Positions 1 through 10,560 of a stretch of DNA of 64,000 bases are shown here, piece after piece. The stretch covers positions 20,051,501 through 20,115,500 of the forward strand of contig AP031355.1 of NCBI GenBank assembly GCA_037833965.1, in the 5' to 3' direction. This DNA comes from Marchantia polymorpha subsp. ruderalis (taxonomy: Eukaryota; Streptophyta; Marchantiopsida; Marchantiales; Marchantiaceae). Both the position numbers and the translations under genes were made by a program. The number at the start of each line of letters is the position of its first letter. Position 1 is the stretch's first letter. The notes under the pieces are model-generated. The model saw only the letters and a list, made by a program, of their open reading frames with translations, was not told where the DNA came from and did not search any database.

Positions 1-885
1 GCGTGCCCTCTGTTTTGGTCGACTATGAGGCTCGGGGGTGGGCCGACCACGAGTCGGCGCAGCTGGTACTTCCGGCTGCGTGTCCTCAGGTCTCTCATCC
101 CACTTCCGCTTGCGCGGAATGCGCTCACTTCGACGTTCATCTGCTGCTCTGGCTGGAGCCGGAGCCGGAGGCGTACTGGCAGGTTCCTCGTCCGGATCCG
201 TGTCTACTTCGGCCTCCCTCGAATATCTACCTGGATAAGACCGACTCAGCTGCGGAAACCGAGTTTTCTCAGCATTCGTCAAACATCCCATCGCCCGGTA
301 AAACACGATTAAGTAAGGCGATAGATGATTGAGCGTTCCTCCCCTCTCTTCTTGCGCATGTTGGCGCGTCACCTTCCACAGGAGCCGTGCCCAATGCACC
401 GGAGCTCCTGACAACACTAGCTCCACGAACTCTACCTGCCAACCATGCATGTAAGCGGTCTTGGTCGGCTGCAATATCTGCAGCAATGCTGTCGCGACAT
501 TTCTCCGCAATCGATCCTTGTAATCCCGAGTCCGGAAACCGTTCTTGGGATGTCTAGCCACCTTGAAGAGCTCATTGTAAGAGACTTCTTCCTCCTGGGA
601 CACTTTCACGCTGTCGGCCTCGAAGAGGAGATCCCCTTCCTCGCCGGCACACCTGCCCAACACCTGCGCCCAATTGCAAATTTCCCATCTCTCTGGGTGT
701 GGGCGAAATCCGCGAGAAGGCTTGTGTCTCTCTTGCAGATACTCGCGCACCATCTCCGGACACGTCCAATTCCACCCCCAGAGGAGAAAATCGAGCTTCA
801 GCCTCGTCAGCACATCTTGAAATGCGCGTAGACCGATCTGCGGCACCCTGAGTGGAGACACTCGCAGTTGGGGAACCTTCGACAT
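1..885 (-). CDS. LTR-embedded ORF, copy A, N-terminal 295 codons (partial)
   Basis: The start is the ATG at 883-885, equivalent to the starts of the four complete 851-codon copies, and the frame stays open to the window edge. It covers the conserved N-terminal domain (Trp-rich FLLWGWNW near residue 33, the RDYKDR motif near 120, GGTLNHLSP near 182) and the start of the charged linker. Whether the rest is intact cannot be seen. The function is unknown; see the copy at 50581-53136 for the full description. Confidence 0.75.
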   Translation of the reverse strand, partial: MSKVPQLRVSPLRVPQIGLRAFQDVLTRLKLDFLLWGWNWTCPEMVREYLQERHKPSRGFRPHPERWEICNWAQVLGRCAGEEGDLLFEADSVKVSQEEEVSYNELFKVARHPKNGFRTRDYKDRLRRNVATALLQILQPTKTAYMHGWQVEFVELVLSGAPVHWARLLWKVTRQHAQEERGGTLNHLSPYLIVFYRAMGCLTNAEKTRFPQLSRSYPGRYSREAEVDTDPDEEPASTPPAPAPARAADERRSERIPRKRKWDERPEDTQPEVPAAPTRGRPTPEPHSRPKQRAR

Positions 886-2237
886 TGCGTTGCCTGCACA
901 CACAAACGTTCTCCCTTTCGCTCACTCTCTCACAATCGCCACTGCGCGTCGGCCACTCAAGCACTGACTGCTCTCTCTCTGCGCTCGTTCAAGATCGCTA
1001 CTCCCAATTCTTTCAAGGTCCGCCAAGATCCTTGTGCAACTCGTCTCCGCACTCTCTACTCTTACTGCAGGTCGCTCCGCCCTTGCGCGTAATCTTGGAA
1101 CTGGAAATCGCAAAGTCAAGAATGAGAGAATGAGACTGGAGCGCAGTCTTTTCTTCTCCGATTTCAAGAACGTCCAACGTTCTTACTGGTTGCAACGTAC
1201 GCAGCCGGCTATACGGCTTAACGGTTCGCCCTTTGCATGCGCGAATTCACGTCTCCGCATTGCGCGCATTCGCATGCTTAAACGTTGAATTCTCCCGCCG
1301 CCGCCACCTTCCGGACTCGAGTCCGCTGCAGGGTATACGTCGGCCCTGTTGTCTTTTCCTAACCCGCCCTTCTCCGGAGGCGTGTCGCCGCTGGTGCGTT
1401 CATTATCCGTCGGCGCCTTGCTGGAGGCGCACATCCAGCCGGAGCGAATTACGCCGGCGCGCAGTCGTACCGCCTATTTTGTCCTTTATGCCTCGTCCGT
1501 TGCTGCCAGCGCATATCCGTCAGCGCAACTCATGCCAGCGCATCCGGCCGTCAGCGCCACGTCGGAGGCGTACATCCGACCGGCGCTTTCCTTCCATGAA
1601 CAGCCGCCAAGGGCGCTTCCGACTCTGAGTTGGTTTCCTCCTGTGAGCGCGTGATTCCGCCGAAGGCGCATCGCCGAGGGCGTACGGGAATCCTTTCCGG
1701 CTGTGAACCCTAGCGCGAACGGCGCATGTCCGGCTACGAGTTTTCCGACGCTCATAACTTCTCCATTCCTGATCCATCTCCGGCGCTCTTGGACTCGTTA
1801 GAACGAGCGTCCCGAGCTCTTTCTAATGCAACTTCAACCAACTGGATCTACCGTGTATCCCGATTGTTATGAAGGTTTTCCCTTTCCGCGCTAGCGGCGC
1901 TTCGCCGAAGGCGCACTCATGGTCGGATGCCTTTAGAGGTCCGGGCCCTTCTCCTGACGTCTTTAGCAAAACCTCCTCCTGGGGTGTCTGCGCCGGAAGC
2001 GTAGCTTCCTTATACGCTAGAGGCGCGTGAGTAGAGTCACCTTAAAAAGGAGCTTTTGCCGAAGGCGCCGAAGACGTTGGCGTTGGTACATCCGACTACG
2101 TGATTCTTTGTGCCCTCGTGACGATCTCATCAATCCACTCTATTTAGCGTACCCTTCTCTAGCTACAAACACTGCTTTGGTACTAGTTTTCTAAAATTGT
2201 TTAAATTCTGCAAAAAAACAAAAAGTGTGTTACCACA
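1..2237 (-). mobile_element. LTR copy A (5' part of a long LTR, cut by window edge)
   Basis: Minus-strand LTR of the long-LTR gypsy family. Its sense start, TGTGGTAACAC, reads leftward from 2237, and the copy is collinear with F's 3' LTR at 27676-29915 (offset about 27,675). About 2.6 kb of the LTR, or a whole element behind it, lies outside the window. It sits inside copy B: at 2238 the sequence continues with an internal stretch of the same LTR (compare about 25406). The target duplication should be CTCCC (2238-2242), but its partner is off-window. Positions 886-2237 are non-coding U3 rich in CGCCGAAGGCG hairpins. Confidence 0.9.
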
Positions 2238-2783
2238 CTCCCACTCCGGCTTTTACTGCCCTTCCGCCAGGAACTAGCGTAGGGTACCCGGACTGGACTT
2301 CCCACTTCGGAACGAAGCCTCTTCATACGCCGTGGACGTCACCCTCGACTCACACCAACGCAGGGAGTGCAGACCCGACTGAGAACTTAACTGAGACACG
2401 ATCCAGTAACACACACACAACCTGAATTGCAAACCAAGGCTTACACGAAGTAATAAAACTTCACATTGGCATTCAGGGGAAGAGTACAATCAGGATATGT
2501 CACTCGAAGGAGTAAGGGGGAACTGTTCAAGTCTCTAACTCGCAGCCGGCTCTGAGCATCAGAAATCACCCGCAGGTGCAGATCCGTACTACTCAAGTCT
2601 CTAACCGGGTACTAGCTCTGAACATTCAGCCGAAGGCCTTCAACTACAACATACGGTAACTTCGCTATGCTGCAGCTTCTCTACGTGGTGCCAGGACCAA
2701 AATGCACAAACACGCCAAGAAAGTGAGTTCCTGATCTGTACTTCCGAAACTGGAAGAGTTCCAAGGCAAAACGCCTTGATCTA

Positions 2784-2790
2784 CTTTATA
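2784..2790 (-). promoter_or_regulatory. TATA box of LTR B
   Basis: TATAAAG on the minus strand, about 33 bp after the ORF stop and at the same place as in every other LTR copy. A small hairpin (CAAGGC-GTTTT-GCCTTG) follows about 11 bp downstream. The position puts the ORF in U3, with R-U5 beyond it. Confidence 0.6.
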
Positions 2791-2822
2791 CCCTCAAAGG
2801 TCCTAACTAGCACTACGCTATC

Positions 2823-5378
2823 CTATCTACTACTCGCAACATCTGCGCGAAACCAAACTATACTACTGCACTCGGCGGATCCGGTGCTGCGCCTCCTGCG
2901 CGCCGGACTGCTCCGCTCGCTGTCTCTACCTTGCCTGTCTTCCGACCGGCTGCGCAACCCCAGGCGTCGGAGGGCTGCAGTGACTTCCGACTCTAAGTGC
3001 GCCATAGTGTCGCGCGCACTCGACAAGAAGGTTTCTAATTTCCTCGCCACTCGCCGCCGACTCCGACTGTCACCCTCCGTCAATGCCGCCGCCCGAAGCT
3101 CGAACTCCCTGAGTGTGATCCTCTCTTGAGCTGCCACCTCCCAATGGGCGTATCCTTTTAGACAGTGAGTCACCCGCGTCGCCAACTCTTCTCGTGCCCG
3201 GCAGCTGCCTTCCACCTCTGCCAGCTGCATTTCTGCTTCCGCACGCTGCGCCCGCAAATCCGAGCACTCGGATTGCAAGCTGCGCAACAACTCCTCATCC
3301 TCCTTGCGGCCTCTTTGACTTTCTTCTAAGGCGCGCGTCTGGCGCGCAAGCTCGGCTGCTAGGATGCGGTTTTGTCTCCGCTCTTCCTGCAATTCCGACT
3401 CGATCTTTGCCCGCATTAGCTCGGCATCCGCCTGGCTTTTCGTCGCCGCATCCTCCCTCTGCTGCTGCAAGGCTTGGTATAGCTTCTGTGTGACCGCCAG
3501 GTGTTGTCGGAGGGCGGTATTCCTCTCCTGATATACGTGGCACCTAGAGGCCCAAGTGGCCACCTTGCTCCTCGTCCTGCGCTTGACAGTCTCCACATAA
3601 GACTGCGGTTTTCTAGTACCCGAGTACTTGGATGTCTTGCGATCCAGATATCGCAGGAGTGGGACTATCTGCTCGCACAACACCCCTGTTGGCGTTTTCT
3701 GCACAGAATCCGCTTCCTGCTCTTCCGAGCTCGTCTCATCCTCAGTCTCGAGGATTTCAGTCGCCACCGAATCCCTTGGCGACTCCCTGGAACTGTGGCG
3801 CGCAGCAGCTTCCGCTGCGACTGCTGCTCCACTGCCTGCTAAAATATCCAGGGCAGTGGGGGATCCCACTGCTTGAGCCCCTGTTCCGGCTCGATCTTCG
3901 GTCTCCGAAGGGGTCGACGCCGCAGTGACTCTTGTCACCTTTGCACCGCCCGCTTCTGCTGCCTGCCCTTCCGGCGCAATCTGCGCGGAAGGTGTCTTCG
4001 CTGAAGGTGCGTCCGCCGAAGGCGTCCGCACACTGGTCGCCGGCCCTGTTCGTCTCGCAGTCGGCGAATCCGGCCGTCTCTCTGTTGACCGACTCGCAGT
4101 CGGCCGACCAGCAGTTGTCCGACTGGGAGTCGGATGCACCCTGCGCGTCTTCACTCCACTTGGCCTGCTTGCTGGTGGCGTTTTCCCAGAAGTGCCTTCC
4201 GCCGAAGACGACCTTCTGAGGGTTGTTGGCTCGTCAGCCAAACTCTCTTCTGCTTCCGGCCTGCTGTCCGGTTCAACGCGCCGTTCAGTTGGCCTTCCTT
4301 CCGCTTGTCGACCTTTAGTCGCCCGACTCGTAGTCGGCCGACTGTCAGTCCGTCCATCTCCTTCCGAAGGCATTGGTGCCTTCTGCGCAGAGGTATTTGT
4401 CGACTTCCCTAGAATCTGCGCGATTATCTCCTCCTGCGTGGGATTCCGCCGGAGCGGAGTACGCCCGGTCTCCTCAGTACTAGTTGGCATTTTGCGTGCC
4501 CTCTGTTTTGGTCGACTGTGAGGCTCGTGGGTGGGCCGACCACGAGTCGGCGCAGCTGGCACTTCCGGCTGCCTGTCCTCAGGTCTCTCATCCCACTTCC
4601 GCTTTCGCGGAATGCGCTCACTTCGACGTTCTTCTGCTGCTCTTGCTGGGGCCGGAGCCGGAGGCGGACTGGCAGGTTCCTCGTCCGGATCCGTGTCTAC
4701 TTCGGCCTCCCGTGAGTATCTACCTGGATAGCTCTGTGTCAGCAGCGGAAACCGTGTCCGCTCTGAATTTGTCAAACATCCCATCGCCCGATAAAACACA
4801 ATCAGGTAAGGCGAAAGATGATTGAGGGTTCCTCCTCTCTCTTCTTGCGCATGTTGGCGCGTCACCTTCCACAGGAGCCGTGCCCAATGCACTGGAGCTC
4901 CTGACAACACTAGCTCCACAAATTCTACCTGCCAACCATGCATGTAAGCGGTCTTGGTCGGCTGCAATATCTGCAGCAATGCAGTCGCGACATTTCTCCG
5001 CAATCGATCTTTGTAATCCCGTGTCCGGAAACCGTTCTTGGGATGCCTGGCAACTTTGAAGAGCTCATTGTAGGAGATTTCTTCCTCCTGGGACACCTTC
5101 ACGCTATCGGCCTCGAAGAGGAGATCCCCTTCCTCGCCGGCACACCTGCCCAACACCTGCGCCAAGTTACAAATGTCCCATCTTTCTGGATGTGGACGGA
5201 ATCTGCGTGAGGGCTTGTGTCTCTCCTGCAGATACTCGCGCACCATCTCCGGACATGTCCAGTTCCACCCCCACAGGAGGAAATCGAGCTTCAGCCCCAG
5301 CAGCACATCTTGAAATGCGCGTAGACCGATCTGCGGCACCCTGAGGGGAGACAGTCGCAGCTGGGGAACCTTCGACAT
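2823..5378 (-). CDS. LTR-embedded 851-aa ORF, copy B (intact)
   Basis: Complete ORF from the ATG at 5378. A GTG six codons upstream is also in frame, but the ATG is shared by all copies. Architecture matches the other copies: conserved N-terminal domain at about 1-225; disordered Pro/Thr/Ser/Arg/Glu linker at about 230-560 with a basic RIPRKRKW patch; predicted coiled coil at about 620-735; Arg/Ser-rich tail. It differs from the F protein by many substitutions (for example LRLSPL, FQDVLLGLK and an R for G near residue 59) but has no stop or frameshift. That an older LTR outside a visible complete element keeps an 851-codon frame suggests recent function or a young copy. Biochemical role unknown. 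Confidence 0.85.
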   Translation of the reverse strand: MSKVPQLRLSPLRVPQIGLRAFQDVLLGLKLDFLLWGWNWTCPEMVREYLQERHKPSRRFRPHPERWDICNLAQVLGRCAGEEGDLLFEADSVKVSQEEEISYNELFKVARHPKNGFRTRDYKDRLRRNVATALLQILQPTKTAYMHGWQVEFVELVLSGAPVHWARLLWKVTRQHAQEERGGTLNHLSPYLIVFYRAMGCLTNSERTRFPLLTQSYPGRYSREAEVDTDPDEEPASPPPAPAPARAAEERRSERIPRKRKWDERPEDRQPEVPAAPTRGRPTHEPHSRPKQRARKMPTSTEETGRTPLRRNPTQEEIIAQILGKSTNTSAQKAPMPSEGDGRTDSRPTTSRATKGRQAEGRPTERRVEPDSRPEAEESLADEPTTLRRSSSAEGTSGKTPPASRPSGVKTRRVHPTPSRTTAGRPTASRSTERRPDSPTARRTGPATSVRTPSADAPSAKTPSAQIAPEGQAAEAGGAKVTRVTAASTPSETEDRAGTGAQAVGSPTALDILAGSGAAVAAEAAARHSSRESPRDSVATEILETEDETSSEEQEADSVQKTPTGVLCEQIVPLLRYLDRKTSKYSGTRKPQSYVETVKRRTRSKVATWASRCHVYQERNTALRQHLAVTQKLYQALQQQREDAATKSQADAELMRAKIESELQEERRQNRILAAELARQTRALEESQRGRKEDEELLRSLQSECSDLRAQRAEAEMQLAEVEGSCRAREELATRVTHCLKGYAHWEVAAQERITLREFELRAAALTEGDSRSRRRVARKLETFLSSARDTMAHLESEVTAALRRLGLRSRSEDRQGRDSERSSPARRRRSTGSAECSSIVWFRADVASSR

Positions 5379-6793
5379 TGCGTTTCCTGCACACACAAAC
5401 GTTCTACCTTTCGCTCACGCTCAAGTTCGCTACTCGCAATTCTCTCCAAGGTCTGTCAAGATCCTTGCGCAACTCGTCTCCGCACTCTCTACTCTCACTG
5501 CAGGTCTCTCCGCCCTTGCGCGTAATCTTGGAAGCTGGAAATCGCAAAATCAAGAATGAGAGAATGAGACTGGAGCGCAGTCTTTTCTTCTCTGAATTCA
5601 AGAACGTCCAACGTTCTTACTGGTTACAACGTACGCAGCCGGCTATACGGCCTAACGGTTCGCCCTTTGCATGCGCGAACTCACGTCTCCGCACTGCGCG
5701 CATTCGCATGCGTGAATGTTGAATTCTCCCGCCGCCGCCGCCTTCCGGACTCGAGTCCGCCGCAGGATATACGTCGGCTATGTTGTCTTTCCCTAACCCG
5801 TCCATCACCGGAGGTGTGTCGCCGCTGGCGTGTTCCTTATCCATCGGCGCCTTGCTGGAGGCGCACATCCAGTCGGCGCGAATTACGCCGGCGCGTATTC
5901 GTACCGCTTATTTTATCCTTTATGCCTCGTCCATTGCTGACGGCGCATATCCCGCCGGCGCAAATCATACCAGCGCAAATCATGCCAGCGCATCCGGCCA
6001 TCAGCGCCACGTCGGAGGCGTACATCCGACCGGCTCTTTCCTTCCATGAGCAGCCGCCAAAGGCGCTTCCGACTCTGAGTTGGTTTCCTCCCATGAGCGC
6101 GCGATTCCGCCGAAGGCGCATCGCCGAAGGCGTACGGGAGTCCTTTCCGACTGTGAACCCTAGCGCGAACGGCGCATGTCCGGCTACGAGTTTTCCGACG
6201 CTCATAACTTCTCCGTCCCTGATCCATCTCCGACGCTCTTGGGCTCGTTAGAACAAGCGTTCCGAGCTCTTTCTAATGCAACTTCATCCAACTGGATCTA
6301 CCGTGTATTCCGATCGTTATGAAGGTTTTCCCTTTCCGCGCTAGCGGCGCATCGCCGAAGGCGCACTCATGGTCGGACGCCTTCAGAGGTCCGGGCCCTT
6401 CTTCTGACGTCTTTAGCAAAACCTCCTCCTGAGGTGTCTGCGCCGGAAGCGTAGCTTCCTTATACGCTGGAAGCGCGTGAGGAGAGACACCTCAGAAAAG
6501 GAGCTTTTGCCGAAGGCGCCGAAGACATTGGCGTTGGTACATCCGACTACGTGATTCTTCGTGACCTCGTGACGATCTCATCAATCCACTCTATTTAACG
6601 TACCCTTTTCTAACTACAAACACTGCTTCGGTACTAGTTTTCTAAAATTGTTTAAATTCTGCAAAAAAAACAAAAAGTGTGTTACCACAGCATGCACTAC
6701 CGGAGACATGAGCAAGCCACTGATTTTTGGAAGTAATAAACATCTAGCTGAATCATGTATTTTTTTCTTTGCGGCTTATTCTATTGCAGCGAG

Positions 6794-7439
6794 GAATTCG
6801 AATGCACTCGAATGGTTGGCTAGTCAAAATATAGCAGATGAAGCTGCCAGGGTATGGCCAAACAAAGTATCTTTATCAATTGAAAACCTTAAACTATTAT
6901 GATAGACAATGATAATTGTAATTGGATTTTTGAGAGTATCTCTTGATCATCGGCTTAATCTTTCATAGTTTATCAATAAAAATGGACTTTCAAATTTTTA
7001 GATACAGTTACTATCTAAATTTTTTACTCTTTGATGTTTTTTTATTCATCTTCTTTAAAAAAAAAATATATGAATGATGATTGTTTTTGTTGTTTGTATG
7101 CCGTTTTTTGTTAATGTCAGATTTTATATTTTGATGTTATTTAAATGCAAAAGCGACATAGAAATTTCGTAACATATGTTTCAACTCTAAGGCTTCAGAC
7201 CTTATACTTTCAAATCATATTCATGAGTATAAAACATGAATATTTTTTGCATAAAATGATTCATTGGTTTTTAATCTTAAATCAAGTTTTTCCTAACATA
7301 ATTTTTTTGCAAACCAAAGCAAAGATTCTTTCATTTTTATTTATGCAATAATATATCGTGAGCAATGGAGAGTGTTCGAATTCGAATGCACTGGAATGGC
7401 TGGCTAGTAAAAATATAGCAGATGAAGCTGCCAGGGTAT
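6794..7439. repeat. 62-bp direct repeat flanking a 522-bp AT-rich spacer
   Basis: 6794-6855 and 7378-7439 are near-identical copies (three mismatches seen) of a segment starting GAATTCGAATGCACT. Units 2 and 3 have it once and lack the AT-rich spacer 6856-7377. The spacer is either an insertion with a long flanking duplication or a local duplication unique to unit 1. It holds no convincing ORF and no recognisable transposon ends. Confidence 0.7.
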
Positions 7440-8713
7440 TGCGATGCGTCTGTTTAAAGTATCGTGCATCCTACATCATGAAACGGGGAGATATAGCATT
7501 CTTCTAGCCCATATATGTACTGGGCTCTACAATCTTCTCAAATCCCTTCAATTCCGGATGAACTTCTGATCAAGTGTGGATTCCGGATATTGACAGTGGT
7601 AATTCCTCGTCCAAATCACTTATGGCAGCCGTGGAGCAGTAGTAAAATGTGTAGACAGTACTTTAAAGTAGGTGGGAGAATTCGGACTGGCCAGATGGCA
7701 CCCAAATGCGAGCACAGCAGTTGAAACGAGTGTGATTACTACTCACGGGTGAGTGGTTCGGCTTGAATTGAAAGTCGTCGGCAACATATTGAACTGGATT
7801 GAGTATGTTTTCTACGGACCTTTCCATGCGCCGGTGACTGGATGTACTGAAGTACTAGACCAGTCTCAAGCTTCTAAGGTTTGCGAACTGATAGTGCATA
7901 TTAAGTTCAGGTCAAACGAACTAAATTTACCTCAGGTACCATCTTCAGCGACCGCAAACACATCACCATTTATGCATCGTTGCGAGCATCAGGAGCTTTG
8001 CGAAGAAATCGTCGCATAATTTCCTCATCTGTTCCATTTTGCAACTTAGGTGTCGCAAATATCTAACACTGCCCTCGAAGTTCAAGCCATCGGTTAACGC
8101 TGTAAACAGGTGTTCCGTATCCTGGAGGGAGGGTTCCCCAGCTCCAACAGCAGGAGTTTTGAGAAAATCGTCACTGATGCTTCCAGTCATGCGAGTTCCA
8201 GCAGAGGGTTGAGCCGAATGGAATCACTAGACTCACGCCCTGTCGTTGCCAGATCTACTGAGCTCATAAGCTACTCGTTCTTCAATTGGAGCTACGAAGA
8301 AGAGCGAGAGCAGATCCTTGCTCACTGTGAACCATTGTTCATAGACTCACGTCCCATTAAAGGCAGCAGAGACGAAAAAATGGAAGATAGTCAAGATCCT
8401 CGCTTTTTCCAAACCTTTCTGACAGTGACATGTTGTTGACATGTCCGGGTACATAGTTCCCTCCGGATTTTTGCTGTAGTGTCCTCTGAAGTAGCGAAGT
8501 TTTGTGAAGAATGGTATCCTCGCAAAACCAGAATAATTATCTTGACGGAAGAAACGGGCTGGACTAGCAGCAATACACGAAGAACGGATGAGGATCGTTT
8601 CATTCAAAACTGGACATGAGAAGCCCACTGTAGCCCACTATTTGAATGTAATATTTGGATTCAAAGTTGTGACACTTCCAGAAAATTCTTTTTGGTATTT
8701 GTGATAGTGGTTT
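7440..8713. other. Conserved host block Q, no identified gene
   Basis: Present in all three units. Two overlapping reading options persist: a plus-strand frame at 8110-8439 and minus-strand frames at 8347-8628 and 7963-8190. None matches a family I recognise, and the conservation can be explained by recent duplication alone. In unit 2 the corresponding plus frame is 16502-16918 and in unit 3 it is 59927-60256. Confidence 0.4.
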
Positions 8714-9555
8714 CATCCACATGTAACCCTCAGTCCACTTCATAAGAATCAACACACGATCTGCTCACAGAGATATAAGACCGTCTCCAACTGAGGCCAT
8801 GACAATATGCAGCGATCATGCAGATTGCTACAGATTGTATCTTCACATGTACGCGTTTTTCAATTGTTTTTATAAACAGCCAAGTCAAGTTTGTTCCAAG
8901 AGCAGCATCGTGGTTGGCTTGTTTATTTTTTGTTATCAGTTGCTGTGATATTTAGATAACCGGTTTTCTAAATGGAACGATACACATTGGACACTATGCT
9001 CGGAAAAAGTGTTCTATGAGAAAACGAAAATCAGGTATTTTTGTAAAGTGGCAATTGAAACGCAAGAGAAAGACCGTGGCCAACGACACAAAATACAGGC
9101 AATTGAAGTTCAGCCCAAGGGCCGAGAACTTGAAGACTTCTAATCTCTTTTGTATTTGAGTTGAGCCTCCTCAACCCCAACCCCAACCCAGTCTTAAGAT
9201 TGGTATTTGTGGTTGTGTTTAGCAATTTTACTGGGAGGGGGAAATACTTGATCGTACACAGTTGGTGCTCTTGGGCGCGTGCTGACTATCCAAACAAGAG
9301 TGATGGCCTGATGGAAGCAAAATTATTACAAAGCCCGAATGGTCGCCCATGAGTCAATTAAGCAAGGATTTTGACGTCATGATGTATTTTCGAGAATTTT
9401 CCGTCTTCATGAGAACCGAGTCCAACTTTACAGACCACGATTCAATTGATTCAGTCTGATTATCTCCATTCGTTTTCTCCACCATCTGATTGAGTCTCTT
9501 GAGAATTATTTTCAGAGTTAGAACGCTGCCGCTTTTCTTCTGCTGCCTCCATAGA
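8714..9555. other. Host block R, present in units 1 and 3, replaced in unit 2
   Basis: Collinear with about 60540-61380 at near identity. In unit 2 this 0.84-kb block is absent and 3.3 kb of unrelated AT-rich DNA (17096-20432) lies between the same neighbours. It contains a short C/A-rich run (three CCCCAA units near 9172-9190) and no gene I can support. Confidence 0.6.
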
Positions 9556-9872
9556 GTTGATTCTTGTAAGTTTCTGAGTATCTTTCCATTTCCAGCAGCA
9601 TAAGTACAGGGACTACCGGGGGTCAGTGATGATCACTCTCTGGATATGGTTTTTCCACATCAAGAATATGAGTAGTGATGCAGAGGCGTCTCCAGGTTGT
9701 GCTCCGCCCATGCTCTTTCTGACAGGTACAGTATCAGCTGAACTGAAGGTCCTGTCGATCAAGTCATCAAGGTCGCCGTGTCCTGGGATGATAGGCAGTT
9801 ATCGGAAGCAGTCTTTGTACGTTGATTGACATTTAGTCCCCTCGTGTTACATCTGCTTCGATCAGTCATCAC

Positions 9873-10154
9873 ATGGAAAATTCCGAATCAAGGAAAAGCA
9901 GCGATCACAGGCAGCTGATGGTCAAAGTCATGGTGCTGAAGCAGTCGAGGGGTGGCGGCGGGTCGCAGAGCTTGGTGGTAGTGGTCGATGCGACGAGGGA
10001 ACTGTCTCTGAGTGCTTTGCAACGGGCAATCACCAACGCTGTGTGCCGGAGATGGTATCCTGACAATTGGTATTCCATCAGGTTCATGATCCCAGTGCAT
10101 AACCTTTCAAGATGGCTAATCACGCGGGCATGTAACAACTCCTCGAGGATATAA
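9873..10154 (+). pseudogene. USP-like 93-codon ORF fragment, copy 1
   Basis: Plus-strand ORF kept open at the same length in all three array units (also 20751-21032 and 61691-61972). The middle, QSLVVVVDATRELSLSAL followed by QRAITNAV, resembles the first beta strand and helix of the universal-stress-protein-like (adenine nucleotide alpha-hydrolase) domain at the start of some plant kinases and related proteins. The rest does not continue the fold: no ATP-binding GxxG motif follows. It could be one exon of a captured or broken gene, or a chance match. The resemblance is judged from memory of the family. Confidence 0.3.
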
Positions 10155-10376
10155 CATTCTCCATCATTTGTTTGCACACTAATCCATGTCTTCGAATCAG
10201 ATGCATCGGGGTTGGCTTCCCGGCTGCAGATGTGGCAGTATGGAGACGATGCTGGTTATGATGGCCTTTCGGTGCTAGTTCTCAGATTGTTCTTTGCTGC
10301 AAAGTTTGTCATCTGACAGACTCTTTGGATAAAATTGTATTATTATTGGTGTCATTTCTAATCTGATTGTGTGTAT

Positions 10377-10560
10377 CAGACTTTGCAGAGTGAGATGTTT
10401 CAGTGATGTTGGTTGGCTGGTGACATATCTCCTTGTTCTCGGACCTTTCTTTTGTTTTCACGTTCGGCAGTTTCCAGTACTTAGTTTGTTATCATCATCA
10501 ATTGCAAGCATAATTGTTTTTCTAGAGAACTTGAAATATGACGTCTGAAAGTTAACAACT
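10377..10560 (-). pseudogene. WD-like exon fragment, copy 1 (frameshifted)
   Basis: Same segment as 62127-62393 on the minus strand, where a frame reads a motif of the type FKFSRKKIMLAIDDDNK followed by YWKL. Here one base is missing relative to unit 3 (near 10490, in the stretch TCCAGTACTTAG), which breaks the frame before the YWKL part. This argues that the segment is not a functional exon in unit 1. Confidence 0.3.

Larger units (their letters stand above)
2238..6689 (-). mobile_element. LTR copy B, interrupted by copy A
   Basis: Minus-strand LTR whose sense 5' end (TGTGGTAACAC) is at 6689, directly against host DNA. Its 3' part, about 360 bp including the terminal ..GGTTATTACA, lies beyond copy A and outside the window. 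Right flank 6690-6694 is GCATG, the expected target duplication. B contains a complete 851-codon ORF, a TATA box after it, and the R/U5 region (2238-2780). Whether it is a solo LTR or one LTR of a full element cannot be decided here. It differs from F's LTRs at many positions, so it is older. Confidence 0.88.

Noticed and set aside
3925-4521. 198-codon ORF opposite the B LTR ORF (and equivalents at 47730-48326 and many 80-140 codon frames on either strand of each LTR)
   Set aside because: It is antisense to the Pro/Thr/Ser/Arg-rich linker, whose codon use leaves the other strand free of stops. The sense frame has domains and is conserved across copies; the antisense frame has none.
2823-5378. 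Interpreting the LTR ORF as an envelope gene because it follows pol in the RNA
   Set aside because: No signal peptide, membrane segment or cysteine-rich ectodomain; coiled coil and basic patches fit an intracellular protein.
9168-9192. Telomeric repeat (CCCCAA units), also near 60990
   Set aside because: Only about three units, not the plant TTTAGGG type, and carried inside the array unit.
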